Shown one piece after another: positions 1 to 10,188 of a DNA stretch of 64,000 nt. The DNA is from Catellatospora citrea (GTDB lineage Bacteria; Actinomycetota; Actinomycetes; Mycobacteriales; Micromonosporaceae). Position numbers and translations under genes: made by a program. Where the stretch lies: the NCBI RefSeq assembly GCF_003610235.1, contig NZ_RAPR01000001.1:2108001-2172000 (forward strand). The letters run 5' to 3'. Position 1 is the first letter of the stretch, and each line of letters opens with the position of its first letter. The notes under the pieces are model-generated. The model was not told the DNA's origin. It ran no database searches and worked only from the letters and a program-made list of their open reading frames with translations.

Positions 1-695
1 CCCTCCCGGCCCTCCGAGCCGACCCGGCCGTCGCGGATGGTCACCGCCCGGCCCAGGCGCGCGCCGACGTCCGGGTCGTGGGTGACCGCGACGATGGTGG
101 TGCCGCGCTCCCGGTTGATGGTGTCCAGCGCGTCGAGCACCTCGTCGCGGGCCTCGCGGTCCAGCCGGCTGGTCGGCTCGTCGATGAGCAGCAGGCCGGG
201 CGACGCGGCGACGCCGACCGCGATGGCGACCCGCTGCGCGGCTCCCGGCGGCAGGTCGCGCACCCGGCGGTGGCCCATGCCGACCAGCCCGAGCAGGGAC
301 AGGATGCGCTCGGGGCGCTCCACGTCGGCGGGGCGCACCTGCACCGCCCGGCGCTGGGCCAGCCAGATGTTGGACAGCACGGAGGCGTACGGCAGCAGGT
401 TGCGCCGCGCGCCCTGCAGCACCACGCCCAGGTCGGTCCCCCGCATCCGGGCCAGCTCGGCATCGCTGACCCGGCCGATGTCGACCGGCCCGATCCGCAC
501 CTGCCCGGCGCTGGGGCGCATCAGGCCCGACAGCAGCGCGATCAGCGTCGACTTGCCCGAACCCGACGGCCCGACCAGGGCGAGCTTCTCCCCCGCCGCG
601 ATGTCGAGGTCCACGCCGGACAGCGCGACCACGTCGCCGCCCTCGGCCCGGTAGATGTGCAGCACCCGGCGGCACCGTACGGCCAGTCCCGTCAT
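1..695 (-). CDS. ABC transporter ATP-binding protein, LolD/MacB type (C-terminus cut by window edge)
   Basis: This is the nucleotide-binding subunit of an ABC exporter of the LolD/MacB/FtsE class, which powers FtsX-type permeases. The Walker A motif GPSGSGKST lies at about residues 42-50, and the Walker B region reads LLLIDEPTSRLD. The signature motif is degenerate: LPPGAAQ stands where LSGGQ or LSGGE is usual. The ATG at 693-695 overlaps the stop of the upstream permease as ATGA, so the two are translationally coupled and form the end of a permease-permease-ATPase unit. The substrate is unknown. The C-terminus lies beyond position 1, so total length cannot be judged. Confidence 0.9.
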   Translation of the reverse strand, partial: MTGLAVRCRRVLHIYRAEGGDVVALSGVDLDIAAGEKLALVGPSGSGKSTLIALLSGLMRPSAGQVRIGPVDIGRVSDAELARMRGTDLGVVLQGARRNLLPYASVLSNIWLAQRRAVQVRPADVERPERILSLLGLVGMGHRRVRDLPPGAAQRVAIAVGVAASPGLLLIDEPTSRLDREARDEVLDALDTINRERGTTIVAVTHDPDVGARLGRAVTIRDGRVGSEGRE

Positions 696-3628
696 CGCTC
701 CTCCTCCCTGCGCCGGCGCACCACGTGCGCCGCCGTCCAGCAGCCCGCCAGCAGCACCGCGACGGCGGCGGCCACCGGTCCCGCGACCGCGCCGGGCTCC
801 GGGAGCACGGGCGGGGTGAACGTGGTGTCGCCGTCGGAGAAGACCGGCAGCACCGTGCGCGCCAGCGCCCAGGCCAGCGCCGCCGAGCCGAGCCCGGCGA
901 CGATCGCGGCCAGCGCCAGCGCGCACCGGCTGCCGGCCGAGACCAGCAGCAGGGTACGGGTGCGGATGCCCTGCTCGCCCAGCACCGACAGGCCGCTGTC
1001 GCCGCCCGGCCGCTCGAACATCGCCAGCGCGGGCAGCGCGACCGCGGCCAGCAGCACCGTCAGCGCGGCCACCGCGAGCGCGAACCACAGCCCGAGCCGG
1101 GGCGCGGCGCTGATCTGGGCCCGCCGCTGCGCCACCGTGTAATCGCCGGTCACGGTCAGCCCGGCCCGGCGCAGCCGGTCCACGGCGTCGGCGGGCGCGT
1201 CGGCCGACAGCCAGACCTCCGGCTGCGACAGCATGGTCCCGCGGCCGAGCACGTACTCGGCGACGTCGAAGTCGAGCAGGGCGCCCTGCGGGCCGAAGCG
1301 GGGCACCGCGCCGAGCGTGGCGACCGCCTGCACCGGCAGCTCCATCCCGCCGGTGGCGGTGAGCAGGGGTGAGCGCAGCGGGCCGGTGACGGCGATCGGC
1401 AGCGGGCCGGGCAGCGCCGCCGCGGACAGCCGCATGTCGGCCACGACCGTGGAGTCGACCGAGATCTGCAGGCCCTCGGGCGTGCCCCGCAGCGCGGGGA
1501 CCGGGCGGGCCGCGCTGGCGGGCGGCTGCGCCCACCGGCTCACGTCACCCAGCGCGGCGGCGTCCAGCACCACCGCGCCGGCGCCGTCGCGGATCGCGTG
1601 GATGGTGATGTCGAAGCGGTGCTGGTCGGGTCGCATGTTCTGGAGCTGGATCTCGTCCAGGCGGCACGGCTCCGGGTCGCAGAGCGACGCGTCGAGCTCC
1701 ACCCGCTGGAAGCCGGGCCGCACCCCGGACATGCGCAGGTCGTGCCGCAACCCGCGGTCAGAGATCACCAGCAGCCGCAGCTGCAGCGAGAGCAGGGGGT
1801 CCGGGCTCGCCACGGTCACGTCGACGACCAGCTTCTTGGCCTTGACGATGATCGCCGTCGGCTCGGCGGGCCGCAGCAGGCCGGCCACCGCGCCGGGGGC
1901 CAGGCCGGCGGTGTCGGGCCAGTTCGCCACCCGGGCCAGCCGGGCGGTGTCGGCGGCCAGGATGTTCTGCATCTGGTTGCTCTTGTACCGGGACACCGCC
2001 ATCGCGAACTGCCCGTCCGGGTCGACCGCCGCCACGGCGGAGCGCAGCTGCACCGCGGACGCGCCGTCGATCTTCACCACCCGGGCCGCGCCGGTCTGCA
2101 CCTGCGCCCGCTCGTCCCAGGCCCGCCCGGCCGTGTCGTACGCGGTGACCGCGAACCCGAGCAGCCCGAAGACGACCGTCACCAGCACCACCAGCCGCCC
2201 CGTGCCGGGCACCCGGGCCAGCGCGAACCCGGCCAGTCCGGTGCGCCAGCGCCCCCGCCGCAGCGCCGCGCGCGCCACCCGTGCGGCCGCCAGGGGCAGC
2301 AGCCGCGCCGCCAGCAGGCCGCAGGCCAGGCCGAGGCAGGCCGGCGCGAGCAGGCCGATGCCGCCCGCGTCGCCCGCGGCGGCGGCCTGGTAACCGGCGA
2401 CGGCGGCGAGGCTGCCCGCGCCGACCTCCAGCGCCGTCGCGAAGCGCCCCCGCCGCGCGCCGCCGCTGCGCCGCAGCAGCCCGAGCACCGGCGTACGCAG
2501 TGCGCCGACCTGGGCGAACACGCCCGCGAGCAGGGCGCCGAGCACCGCGAACGCGGCGTAGCGCAGCGATGCCCCGTCCCACTGCACGGTGCTGCCCGGC
2601 AGCACCGCGCGGACCAGTGCCGCCGTCAGCGCATACCCGGCGAACAGGCCCGGCACCGCCGCGGCCAGCACCGGCACGGCCACCTCGGCAAACGGCAGGG
2701 CCCAGCGCAGTCGGGCGGGCGTGCCGCGCAGCGCGGCCAGGCCGAGTTCCTCGCGCCGCTGGTCGACCCCGGCGGCCACCGCCAGGAACAGCACGAACCA
2801 GCAGATCAGGATCAGCGGCACGGCGGCGATGGTGACGGTGTCGGCCAGCATCCGATCGCCCTGGTCGATGCGCTTGCTGAGGTCGGTCATCAGCGTGCTG
2901 CCGACGTATCCGCCGGCGGTGAGCTGCTGCTGCGCCTGCTCGATCTGCCCGGCCAGCCCGGCCGTGTCGGCGAACGCCGCGGGTTCGGCCACCAGGTCGA
3001 CGGTCACGGTCGCCTGGCCGCCGAACATCTCCAGCGAGCGGTCGGTGGCGAACAGCACGGGCTGCTCGACCCCCAGCAGGTTCACCCGGTCGGCCCAGTA
3101 CGCGTCGGCGGCGTCCGGCCGCCGGTAGACGCCGACGACGGTGAAACGCACCGGCTCCGGCGAGCCGATCGTGCTGAACGTCAGCACGCCGCCGAGCCGG
3201 GTGCCCAGCAGTTCCGGCGTGCCGTCGGGCAGCACCGCCTCCCGGTCGGCGACCGCGCACCGCCCTGCGGTGAGGACCAGCGCCCGGCACACCCCGGTAC
3301 GCGAGGCCAGCACGGCGTCGGTCCCCCGGTCGCCGCCGCCCGCGATGCCCTGCACCTGGACCCCGTACACGGTGCGCATGTGCGCGACGTAGGGCAGCGA
3401 GGCGGGGCGGCTCTCGGCGGTCTCGTCGGCCCTGGTCGGCTGCGAGGCGGTGAGCACGCGCTCGGTCACCGGAGCCTGCGCGATCTGGTCGAGCCGCAGC
3501 GACTGCGCCGCCGCCGCGTGGTAGATCGGGCCCCCCGCCGCGGCGGCGGTCGAGGCCAGGGTGAGCAGGAACGTGATCAGGGCGGCGGCCCGCCGCTCGC
3601 GGATCATCTCCCACAGCAGCGCGGTCAT
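692..3628 (-). CDS. FtsX-like ABC transporter permease (second of pair)
   Basis: This large membrane protein of 978 residues begins MTALLWEMIRERRAAALI, with one N-terminal membrane helix, a long extracytoplasmic region, a block of helices near the middle (around LILICWFVLFLAVAAGV) and a C-terminal helix group (ALAVAALTVLLAAVALPALA). This is the layout of long actinobacterial FtsX/MacB-type permeases. The ATG at 3626-3628 overlaps the stop of the upstream permease (ATGA), and its own stop overlaps the ATPase start, so the three genes should be translated together. Which molecule it moves, or whether it only transmits a mechanical signal as FtsX does, cannot be told from sequence. Confidence 0.88.
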   Translation of the reverse strand: MTALLWEMIRERRAAALITFLLTLASTAAAAGGPIYHAAAAQSLRLDQIAQAPVTERVLTASQPTRADETAESRPASLPYVAHMRTVYGVQVQGIAGGGDRGTDAVLASRTGVCRALVLTAGRCAVADREAVLPDGTPELLGTRLGGVLTFSTIGSPEPVRFTVVGVYRRPDAADAYWADRVNLLGVEQPVLFATDRSLEMFGGQATVTVDLVAEPAAFADTAGLAGQIEQAQQQLTAGGYVGSTLMTDLSKRIDQGDRMLADTVTIAAVPLILICWFVLFLAVAAGVDQRREELGLAALRGTPARLRWALPFAEVAVPVLAAAVPGLFAGYALTAALVRAVLPGSTVQWDGASLRYAAFAVLGALLAGVFAQVGALRTPVLGLLRRSGGARRGRFATALEVGAGSLAAVAGYQAAAAGDAGGIGLLAPACLGLACGLLAARLLPLAAARVARAALRRGRWRTGLAGFALARVPGTGRLVVLVTVVFGLLGFAVTAYDTAGRAWDERAQVQTGAARVVKIDGASAVQLRSAVAAVDPDGQFAMAVSRYKSNQMQNILAADTARLARVANWPDTAGLAPGAVAGLLRPAEPTAIIVKAKKLVVDVTVASPDPLLSLQLRLLVISDRGLRHDLRMSGVRPGFQRVELDASLCDPEPCRLDEIQLQNMRPDQHRFDITIHAIRDGAGAVVLDAAALGDVSRWAQPPASAARPVPALRGTPEGLQISVDSTVVADMRLSAAALPGPLPIAVTGPLRSPLLTATGGMELPVQAVATLGAVPRFGPQGALLDFDVAEYVLGRGTMLSQPEVWLSADAPADAVDRLRRAGLTVTGDYTVAQRRAQISAAPRLGLWFALAVAALTVLLAAVALPALAMFERPGGDSGLSVLGEQGIRTRTLLLVSAGSRCALALAAIVAGLGSAALAWALARTVLPVFSDGDTTFTPPVLPEPGAVAGPVAAAVAVLLAGCWTAAHVVRRRREEER

Positions 3629-6594
3629 CGGCCCTCCTCCAGATCCAGCCCGGTGACCTTCGACAGCCGGGTGCCCACCGTGAAGGCGGTGACCGCCAGC
3701 AGCAACGTGGCCACCGTCAGCACCGCGACCGGCAGCGTCGAGGCGGCCGAGCCGTCCGCGACGGCGGCGCCGAGCAGCCCGCCGCCGGCGGCGGCCGCCG
3801 CTACGATCAGCACGTAGCCGCTGCGGGTGGCCCGGCCCACCGCCCGCTGCGGCAGCCCCTGCGTACGCAGCGCGGCCAGCTCCGCCCCGCGCCGGGGCGC
3901 GTCCACGGCCACCACCAGCGCCACCGCCACCATGACCAGCAGCACCGCGAGCAGCGCCGCCCCGAACCGGAACCGCGAACCGGGCCCCAGCCCGACGGCG
4001 AGCCCGTGCTCGGCGCGCTGCACCGCGGTCTGCGCCGACACGGGCACCAGACCGGTGTCGCGCAGCCGGTCCAGGGCGTCGGCGGGCGCGTCCGGCGACA
4101 GCCACACCTGCAGGTCGGCGATGTTGTCGGTGCTGTCGCCGACCCGGTCGGCGTACTCCAGGTCGACCAGCAGGCCTTGCGCGCCGACCCCGGGCAGCGC
4201 GGGCACCGCCGCGAGCACGTCGACCGGGCGGCGCAGCGGGCTGAGCATCTCGCCCCGCAGCACGGTGCGGTCGTGGGCCAGCCGGGCCTGCCCGGCCAGC
4301 ACGGCGGGCATCGGCAGCGGCACGTCGGCGACCTGCACCCGCACCTCCGGGTCGGGGAAGCGCGGGTCGGCCGGTTCGTAGTCCACGGCCAGCCCGGCGG
4401 GCAGCGGCGTCAGCGAGACGCGCCCCTCCGCGCCGACCGTGGTCCGCCAGCGGGCCGGGTCCGTCATCGCGGCCGCGTCGGCGACCACCGCGTCCGGGCC
4501 GGCCTGGGCGATGCCGTGCAGCACCAGGCCGCCCGGGTCGTAGCGGAAGCTCAGCCAGGCCAGCCGGCAGCCGTCGCCGGACGCGCAGGCCGGCACGGCC
4601 AGCCGCAGCGTCTGGCGACCGCGCCCCGGGACCACGGCCGAGGTCGCGGTCACCGGCGCGCCGTCGGGCCCGTCGAGCACCGCGGTCAGCGGCTGGTCGA
4701 CCTCCACGGTCGCCGGCGCGGTCAGGTCGAGCAGCAGCGTCGCGCCGGTGACCCGGACCGCGGGGTTGGCGGGTGGCCGCAGCGCCCGCGTGAGCTGGTC
4801 GGCGGTGACGTCGGCGGTGGCGGGCCAATACGCCACGCGGGCCAGCCGGGAGGTGTCGACGGCGACGGTGGTGCCCGACGAGGACTCCTGGCGGGCCACC
4901 GCCATCGCCCAGGCTCCGGCCGGATCGGCCTGGCGCACCTGGTGCAGCAGCGCGGCCCGCGACGGCGCGCGGACCCGGACCACCTCGGCCGCGCCGAGCG
5001 CCAGCCGGGCGCGTTCGGCTTCGTCGGCCTGCAGGCCCTGCCAGCCGTACGCGGCGTGGGCGAGCAGCGCCATCACGATGACCACGAGGGCGACGAGCCG
5101 GTCCATGCCGGGGCGGCGCGCGGCGTACAGGGCGGCCAGCGCCGTGCCGGCCCGCCCCGAGCGCAGTCCGGCGCGGCCGAGCAGCCCGGCCAGCGGGCGC
5201 ACCGCCCGCGCGGCGACCAGCCCCGCCGCGACCAGCATCAGCACCGGCGCCGCCGCGGGCAGCACGTAACCGGCCAGGCCCAGCACCTCGTCGCCGTTGC
5301 GCAGCTGCACCGCCGCGGCGACGGCGAGGACCACGACGACGACCACGGCGACGTTCCCGGCGGCGCCGCGGCGCGCGGGCACCTGGCGCAGCGCGTCCAG
5401 CACGCCGCCCCGCTGCGCCCGGACGTACGTGACCACCACGCTGGCCAGCACGGCCAGGGTCAGCCCGACCGCCACCGCGAGCGCGGTCGCCGTCAGCTCG
5501 ACCGGCCCGGCGGCGTCCATCGCGGCCCAGGCCAGCAGTTGCGCCAGCAGGCGGCCCAGCACCAGTCCGACCGGCAGCGCGAGCAGCACCGTCAGCACTC
5601 CCGGTCCGGCCGTCAGCGCGGCCCGGTGCCGGGCGGGCGCGCCGCGCAGCGCGCCCAGCACCGTCTGGGTGCGCCGGGCGGCCGCGGCGTGGCCGACCCC
5701 GAGCAGCAGCACCCACCAGGCGACGCCGAGCAGCAGCACGGCTCCGGTGACCACCGGCACGGCGACGGTGTCCCGGTCGGCGACGATCTGCGGCAGCAGC
5801 CGGGACAGCCCGCCGGTGACGGCGATGCCGCGGCCCGGCACGTCGCCGTCGCGCAGCGTGCGGGCCAGGGTGTCGACGTCGGCGGGGCTCATCGCGGTGA
5901 GGTCGGCGACGTAGTCGAGGGTCGCCTGGAAGGTGTCCGCGTCCAGCGCCTGGAGGCTCTCCGGCACCGTGAAGACCGGGTTCTCGGCGCGCAGCGGCAC
6001 GGGGGTCAGCTCGGCGCGGCCCGCCCAGTACGGGTCGGTGAGCGTGGCCGACGCGCCGTCCACGGCGTACACCCCGGTGACGCGCAGCGGCGCGGCCGGG
6101 GTGCTGGGCCGGACCTGGAATCCGAACGTGTCGCCCACGGCCAGCCCGAGCCGGGCCGCGGTGGTCGCGGCGAGCGCCGCCTCGCCTGGCGCGGTCGGGC
6201 AGGCGCCGGTCAGCGCCAGGTGCGCGCAGGCGTCGTCGCGGGCGGCGAGCAGCAGCTCGACCGGCGCGCCCGGCTCCCGAGGGGTGACCGCGCCGCGGCG
6301 GTAGCCGCCCCGGATCTCGCGCACGCCAGGCCCGGCGGGGGCCGTGGCGATCGAGCCGCGCAGCTCGGCCAGGGCCGCGGCGAAGCCGTTGCGCGAGGTC
6401 ATCTCGACGGTGACGGTGAGGCTCAGCTCGGCCGGGGTCGCGGTGTCGGCCGTGGCGGCCACGACGTTGCGGGCGGCGGCGTCGGCGTACAGCGGACCGG
6501 CCACGCCGACCGCCACCACCAGCGCGGCCAGCAGGCCCAACAGCGCCGTCTCGCCCAGCCGTTCCCGGATCGCGCTCAGTACCAGCCGAACCAT
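3625..6594 (-). CDS. FtsX-like ABC transporter permease (first of pair)
   Basis: This 989-residue membrane protein has the same plan as its downstream partner: an N-terminal helix (LLGLLAALVVAVGVAGPLYA), a long extracytoplasmic part, a central helix block around residues 270-480, and C-terminal helices. I chose the ATG at 6592-6594 because an AGAGG lies six bases before it; an in-frame TTG six bases upstream is possible. It ends in an ATGA overlap with the next permease. Gene 3' ends and starts are tightly packed through the ATPase, implying one operon. The nearest upstream gene, 129 bases away on the same strand, is a peptidoglycan-hydrolase-like protein, which suggests but does not prove a cell-wall role. 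Confidence 0.88.
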   Translation of the reverse strand: MVRLVLSAIRERLGETALLGLLAALVVAVGVAGPLYADAAARNVVAATADTATPAELSLTVTVEMTSRNGFAAALAELRGSIATAPAGPGVREIRGGYRRGAVTPREPGAPVELLLAARDDACAHLALTGACPTAPGEAALAATTAARLGLAVGDTFGFQVRPSTPAAPLRVTGVYAVDGASATLTDPYWAGRAELTPVPLRAENPVFTVPESLQALDADTFQATLDYVADLTAMSPADVDTLARTLRDGDVPGRGIAVTGGLSRLLPQIVADRDTVAVPVVTGAVLLLGVAWWVLLLGVGHAAAARRTQTVLGALRGAPARHRAALTAGPGVLTVLLALPVGLVLGRLLAQLLAWAAMDAAGPVELTATALAVAVGLTLAVLASVVVTYVRAQRGGVLDALRQVPARRGAAGNVAVVVVVVLAVAAAVQLRNGDEVLGLAGYVLPAAAPVLMLVAAGLVAARAVRPLAGLLGRAGLRSGRAGTALAALYAARRPGMDRLVALVVIVMALLAHAAYGWQGLQADEAERARLALGAAEVVRVRAPSRAALLHQVRQADPAGAWAMAVARQESSSGTTVAVDTSRLARVAYWPATADVTADQLTRALRPPANPAVRVTGATLLLDLTAPATVEVDQPLTAVLDGPDGAPVTATSAVVPGRGRQTLRLAVPACASGDGCRLAWLSFRYDPGGLVLHGIAQAGPDAVVADAAAMTDPARWRTTVGAEGRVSLTPLPAGLAVDYEPADPRFPDPEVRVQVADVPLPMPAVLAGQARLAHDRTVLRGEMLSPLRRPVDVLAAVPALPGVGAQGLLVDLEYADRVGDSTDNIADLQVWLSPDAPADALDRLRDTGLVPVSAQTAVQRAEHGLAVGLGPGSRFRFGAALLAVLLVMVAVALVVAVDAPRRGAELAALRTQGLPQRAVGRATRSGYVLIVAAAAAGGGLLGAAVADGSAASTLPVAVLTVATLLLAVTAFTVGTRLSKVTGLDLEEGR

Positions 6595-6723
6595 TGCCAA
6601 CCTCTGCCTGAACCTTGGTGACAGACCGCCATGCCATAAGCGATCAAGGTTCGGCCCCCGGTTGACCCCGACCGCCGTTTCTGGCCGATCAGTCGGCGGC
6701 GGGTCAGCCGGAAGGGTGACGGG

Positions 6724-8025
6724 TCAGCGCGCGACGTCCAGCCGGTAGAGGTCGTAGCGGCGCATCAGCTCGACGATCCGATCGGCGTAGCGGGCCCCGC
6801 CCGGGTAGCCGGCGGCCTGCAGTTCCCGTACGAAGCGCTCCGGGTCGCCCGCGTGGGCCAGCGCCCTGGCGTGCTGCGGCTGCCCGGCCACCAGCGCCGC
6901 GTGATCGGCGAACGAACCCGCCTGATCGCGGTAGGCCCGCAGCGAGACGCCGCCGTACCCGCGGCAGCCGAGCGCGACGGGCACTGCCTCAGCGTCGGCC
7001 CGCGGGTTGTCACTCGACCGAGGACTCGCGGCGCTCTGCGGGCGGGAGCCCGGCGAGGCCGTGGCCGGCAGCGGGCTCGCAGCAGCCTGCGGAACGGCGG
7101 CCGACGAGGTCGCGGACGGCAGCGGGGCCGCGTCGGTGGCCGGCTGCCCGGCAGCGGCCGGCGGCCGGCAGGCGGTGTCGAAGTAGTTGTGGTCGCGGCG
7201 GGCCACCGTGGCCCGGCCCCAGTCCGAGGCGTGCACCGCCTGGGCGACCAGCACCGACGCGGGCACGCCCGACGCCTGGGCGGCGGCCCGCGCCGCGGCG
7301 GTCGCCTGCTCGACGAAGTCGCCCGACGAGGCGGGCGGCACCCGCACCGGGTCCTGCCCGCACCAGGGCAGCCACGGGCGGTTCGGCGACCAGCGCACGA
7401 ACGCCTCGGCGACGTACCGGCCGCCGGTCAGCCGCAGCCATCCGGCCGAACCGGCTGCCTGCTCGCCGGTCGCCTGGCACTGCACGGCCAGCGCCTGCCC
7501 GTCGTCGACGGTGCCGAGCCGGGCGGCCCGGGTGCCCGCCTCGCGGCGCACGTTGAGCACCGAACCGCCGGTGGCGACCCGGGCGGTCACCGCGCCGGCG
7601 TCGCCGGAGCCGCACCACGGCACCTCGGGCCGGGGCGCGGGCCAGGCCAGGAACGCGTCGGGCAGATAGCGGTCCGCGCCCACCCGGACCCAGTACGCCG
7701 ACCGCCGCTCGGTGCCCGCGACCTGCTCGCCCCATACCTTGCAGTGGACCGCGACCCGGGTGTCGTCGCCGAGCGAGGCCATCGCGCGTTTGTCGGTGGC
7801 GGGACCGGACCGCACGCTCACCACGCCGCCGTCGGTGTTGATCCGCGCACTCGGCGCCGTCGGATCGGCGACCGAGACCGAGCGCACGCCGGGCGCCGCC
7901 CCCACCGTGCCGACGGGCGCGCCGGTGGGCGGCGCGGCCGCCGCCAGCAGGGCCGGAAACGCGGTGAGCAGCAGGAATGGCGCGATCAAAGCGGTGCTCA
8001 GCACCCTACGCGGCGTGGCCGACAT
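6724..8025 (-). CDS. SH3-domain protein with degenerate glucosaminidase (GH73-like) domain
   Basis: This is a predicted secreted cell-wall protein of 433 residues. A signal peptide (LIAPFLLLTAFPALLAAAA) is followed by two SH3-like repeats, each ending in PWCG, and a C-terminal region resembling GH73 N-acetylglucosaminidases. The GH73-like part contains VLVAQAVHASDWGRA where active enzymes usually read AQAALESGWG, so the catalytic glutamate appears replaced by alanine. An Ala/Pro/Ser-rich insert of about 60 residues splits the domain before GYGGVSLRAYRD and DHAAL. The start is uncertain: ATG at 8023-8025 gives the cleanest signal peptide, while in-frame ATG at 8065-8067 or GTG at 8083-8085 would lengthen it. 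It lies upstream of the FtsX/LolD-type genes on the same strand. Confidence 0.75.
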   Translation of the reverse strand: MSATPRRVLSTALIAPFLLLTAFPALLAAAAPPTGAPVGTVGAAPGVRSVSVADPTAPSARINTDGGVVSVRSGPATDKRAMASLGDDTRVAVHCKVWGEQVAGTERRSAYWVRVGADRYLPDAFLAWPAPRPEVPWCGSGDAGAVTARVATGGSVLNVRREAGTRAARLGTVDDGQALAVQCQATGEQAAGSAGWLRLTGGRYVAEAFVRWSPNRPWLPWCGQDPVRVPPASSGDFVEQATAAARAAAQASGVPASVLVAQAVHASDWGRATVARRDHNYFDTACRPPAAAGQPATDAAPLPSATSSAAVPQAAASPLPATASPGSRPQSAASPRSSDNPRADAEAVPVALGCRGYGGVSLRAYRDQAGSFADHAALVAGQPQHARALAHAGDPERFVRELQAAGYPGGARYADRIVELMRRYDLYRLDVAR

Positions 8026-8136
8026 ACCACCAATAACGGAATTTAAGCGCGAAAGACACCCATTCATCCGGGTGATACCCGCCACCCGGACGACCCCGAC
8101 CGCTATTTTCGATCACGCCTGCCGGAGAATGGAACC

Positions 8137-9999
8137 ATGCTTACCCGCCCCGATCTCCGTAACGTCGCTATCGTCGCGCACGTCGACCACGGCAAGACCA
8201 CGCTCGTCGATGCCATGCTCACGCAGGCCGGCGCCTTCCACGCGCGCGCCGCGGCCGCCGATCGGGTCATGGACTCCGGCGACCTGGAGCGGGAGAAGGG
8301 CATCACGATCCTCGCCAAGAACACCGCCGTCAAGTACGTCGGCGAGAGCGGCGAGCAGGTCACCATCAACATCATCGACACCCCCGGCCACGCCGACTTC
8401 GGCGGTGAGGTCGAGCGCGGCCTGACCATGGTCGACGGCGTCATCCTGCTGGTGGACGCCTCCGAGGGCCCGCTGCCGCAGACCCGCTTCGTGCTGCGCA
8501 AGGCGCTCAAGGCCCGCATGCCGATCATCCTGGTCATCAACAAGGTGGACCGGCCCGACGCGCGGATCAAGGAGGTCGTGGACGACACCTACGAGCTCTT
8601 CCTCGACCTCGACGCCGACGAGGCCCAGATCGACTTCCCGATCGTGTACGCCTGCGCCCGCGACGGCATCGCCTCGCTGGTCCAGCCCGAGGACGGCAAG
8701 GTCCCGTCCGACAGCGACTCGCTGCAGCCGCTGTTCCAGACGCTGCTGGACACCATCCCGGCGCCGACCTACACCGAGGGCGCGCCGCTGCAGGCGCACG
8801 TCACCAACCTCGACGCCTCGCCGTTCCTGGGCCGCCTCGCGCTGTGCCGGGTCCGGGAGGGCCGCATCCGCAAGGGCCAGACCGTCACCTGGTGCAAGAC
8901 CGACGGCACCCAGCAGAACGTGCGCATCTCCGAGCTGCTGATGACCGAGGCGCTGGAGCGCAAGCCGGCCGAGGAGGCGGGCCCCGGCGACATCATCGCG
9001 GTCGCCGGCATCGCCGACATCATGATCGGCGAGACGCTGGCCGACTCGGAGAACCCGGTCCCGCTGCCGCTGATCACCGTCGACGAGCCCGCCATCTCGA
9101 TGACCATCGGCACCAACACCTCGCCGCTGGTCGGCCGGGTCAAGGGCGCCAAGGTCACCGCGCGCATGGTCAAGGACCGGCTCGACAAGGAGCTCATCGG
9201 CAACGTGTCGCTGCGCATCCTGCCGACCGAGCGCCCCGACGCGTGGGAGGTGCAGGGCCGCGGTGAGCTGGCGCTGGCCATCCTGGTCGAGCAGATGCGC
9301 CGCGAGTCGTACGAGCTGACCGTCGGCAAGCCGCAGGTGGTCACCAAGACCGTCGACGGCAAGCTGCACGAGCCGGTCGAGCGGCTCACCATCGACTCGC
9401 CCGAGGAGCACCTCGGTGTGATCACCCAGCTGCTGGCCACCCGCAAGGGCCGCATGGAGCAGATGGTCAACCACGGCACCGGCTGGATCCGGATGGAGTG
9501 GCTGGTCCCGGCCCGCGGCCTGATCGGCTTCCGGACCGAGTTCCTCACCGACACCCGCGGCACCGGCATCCTGCACCACGTCTTCGAGAAGTACGAGCCG
9601 TGGTTCGGCGAGCTGCGCACCCGCAACAACGGCTCGCTGGTCGCCGACCGCTCCGGCGTGGTGACCGCGTTCGCGATGACCAACCTGCAGGAGCGCGGCA
9701 CGCTGTTCGTCGAGCCGACCACCGAGGTGTACGAGGGCATGATCGTCGGCGAGAACTCGCGCTCCGACGACATGGACGTCAACATCACCAAGGAGAAGAA
9801 GCTCACCAACATGCGGGCGTCGACCTCCGACGAGACCGAGAAGCTGATCCCGCCGCGCAAGCTGTCGCTGGAGCAGGCCCTCGAGTTCTGCCGCGAGGAC
9901 GAGTGCGTCGAGGTCACCCCGGCCGCGGTACGCATCCGCAAGGTCATCCTCGACCAGACCCAGCGCGGCCGCCTCGCCGCCCGCCGCAAGCACGCCTGA
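8137..9999 (+). CDS. typA: Translational GTPase TypA/BipA
   Basis: This is a ribosome-associated GTPase of the EF-G-like family, involved in ribosome assembly and stress adaptation. The 620-residue length is normal. The G1 loop AHVDHGKTT is at residues 14-22, the switch II motif reads [14 protein letters not shown], and the guanine-specificity motif is NKVDRPDAR. The EF-G-like domains and the BipA-specific C-terminal domain follow ([14 protein letters not shown] near the end). A GGAG lies shortly before the ATG. It is divergent from the SH3 protein, with 111 bases between, and is followed by a strong hairpin terminator. Confidence 0.97.
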   Translation: MLTRPDLRNVAIVAHVDHGKTTLVDAMLTQAGAFHARAAAADRVMDSGDLEREKGITILAKNTAVKYVGESGEQVTINIIDTPGHADFGGEVERGLTMVDGVILLVDASEGPLPQTRFVLRKALKARMPIILVINKVDRPDARIKEVVDDTYELFLDLDADEAQIDFPIVYACARDGIASLVQPEDGKVPSDSDSLQPLFQTLLDTIPAPTYTEGAPLQAHVTNLDASPFLGRLALCRVREGRIRKGQTVTWCKTDGTQQNVRISELLMTEALERKPAEEAGPGDIIAVAGIADIMIGETLADSENPVPLPLITVDEPAISMTIGTNTSPLVGRVKGAKVTARMVKDRLDKELIGNVSLRILPTERPDAWEVQGRGELALAILVEQMRRESYELTVGKPQVVTKTVDGKLHEPVERLTIDSPEEHLGVITQLLATRKGRMEQMVNHGTGWIRMEWLVPARGLIGFRTEFLTDTRGTGILHHVFEKYEPWFGELRTRNNGSLVADRSGVVTAFAMTNLQERGTLFVEPTTEVYEGMIVGENSRSDDMDVNITKEKKLTNMRASTSDETEKLIPPRKLSLEQALEFCREDECVEVTPAAVRIRKVILDQTQRGRLAARRKHA

Positions 10000-10008
10000 C
10001 CCAGCCCC

Positions 10009-10046
10009 GAGAGGCCCCCGTCCGCACCCGCGGCCGGGGGCCTCTC
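10009..10046 (+). terminator. Hairpin terminator after typA
   Basis: The arms GAGAGGCCCCC and GGGGGCCTCTC form a perfect 11-bp GC-rich stem nine bases after the typA stop codon. There is no T-tract, as is common in this kind of genome. Confidence 0.8.
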
Positions 10047-10049
10047 TCG

Positions 10050-10108
10050 TTGATCATGAACTTATGGCACGGCTCGACGGCGTGTCGCTGCCATAAGTTC
10101 ATGATCAA
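10050..10108. repeat. Palindromic intergenic repeat, family A copy 1
   Basis: Two perfect 20-base arms (10050-10069 and 10089-10108, TTGATCATGAACTTATGGCA and its complement) enclose a 19-base loop containing CGGCTCGACGGCGTGTCG. Closely related copies lie near 36.9 kb and 39.8 kb, and the loop is conserved as well as the arms. It sits directly behind the typA terminator. Confidence 0.85.
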
Positions 10109-10188
10109 CGCCAGGGGGACCAGGGGTGTTGCCGAGGGGCTACCGGTGGGTATGCTGCGCGGACCCCTTGACCCTCGGGAGATCCACT

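Noticed and set aside
692..6637. A single minus-strand open frame of nearly 2000 codons covering both permeases
   Set aside because: Its first half is an out-of-frame Arg/Gly-rich reading of the first permease; the real second permease starts at 3628 with an ATGA overlap.
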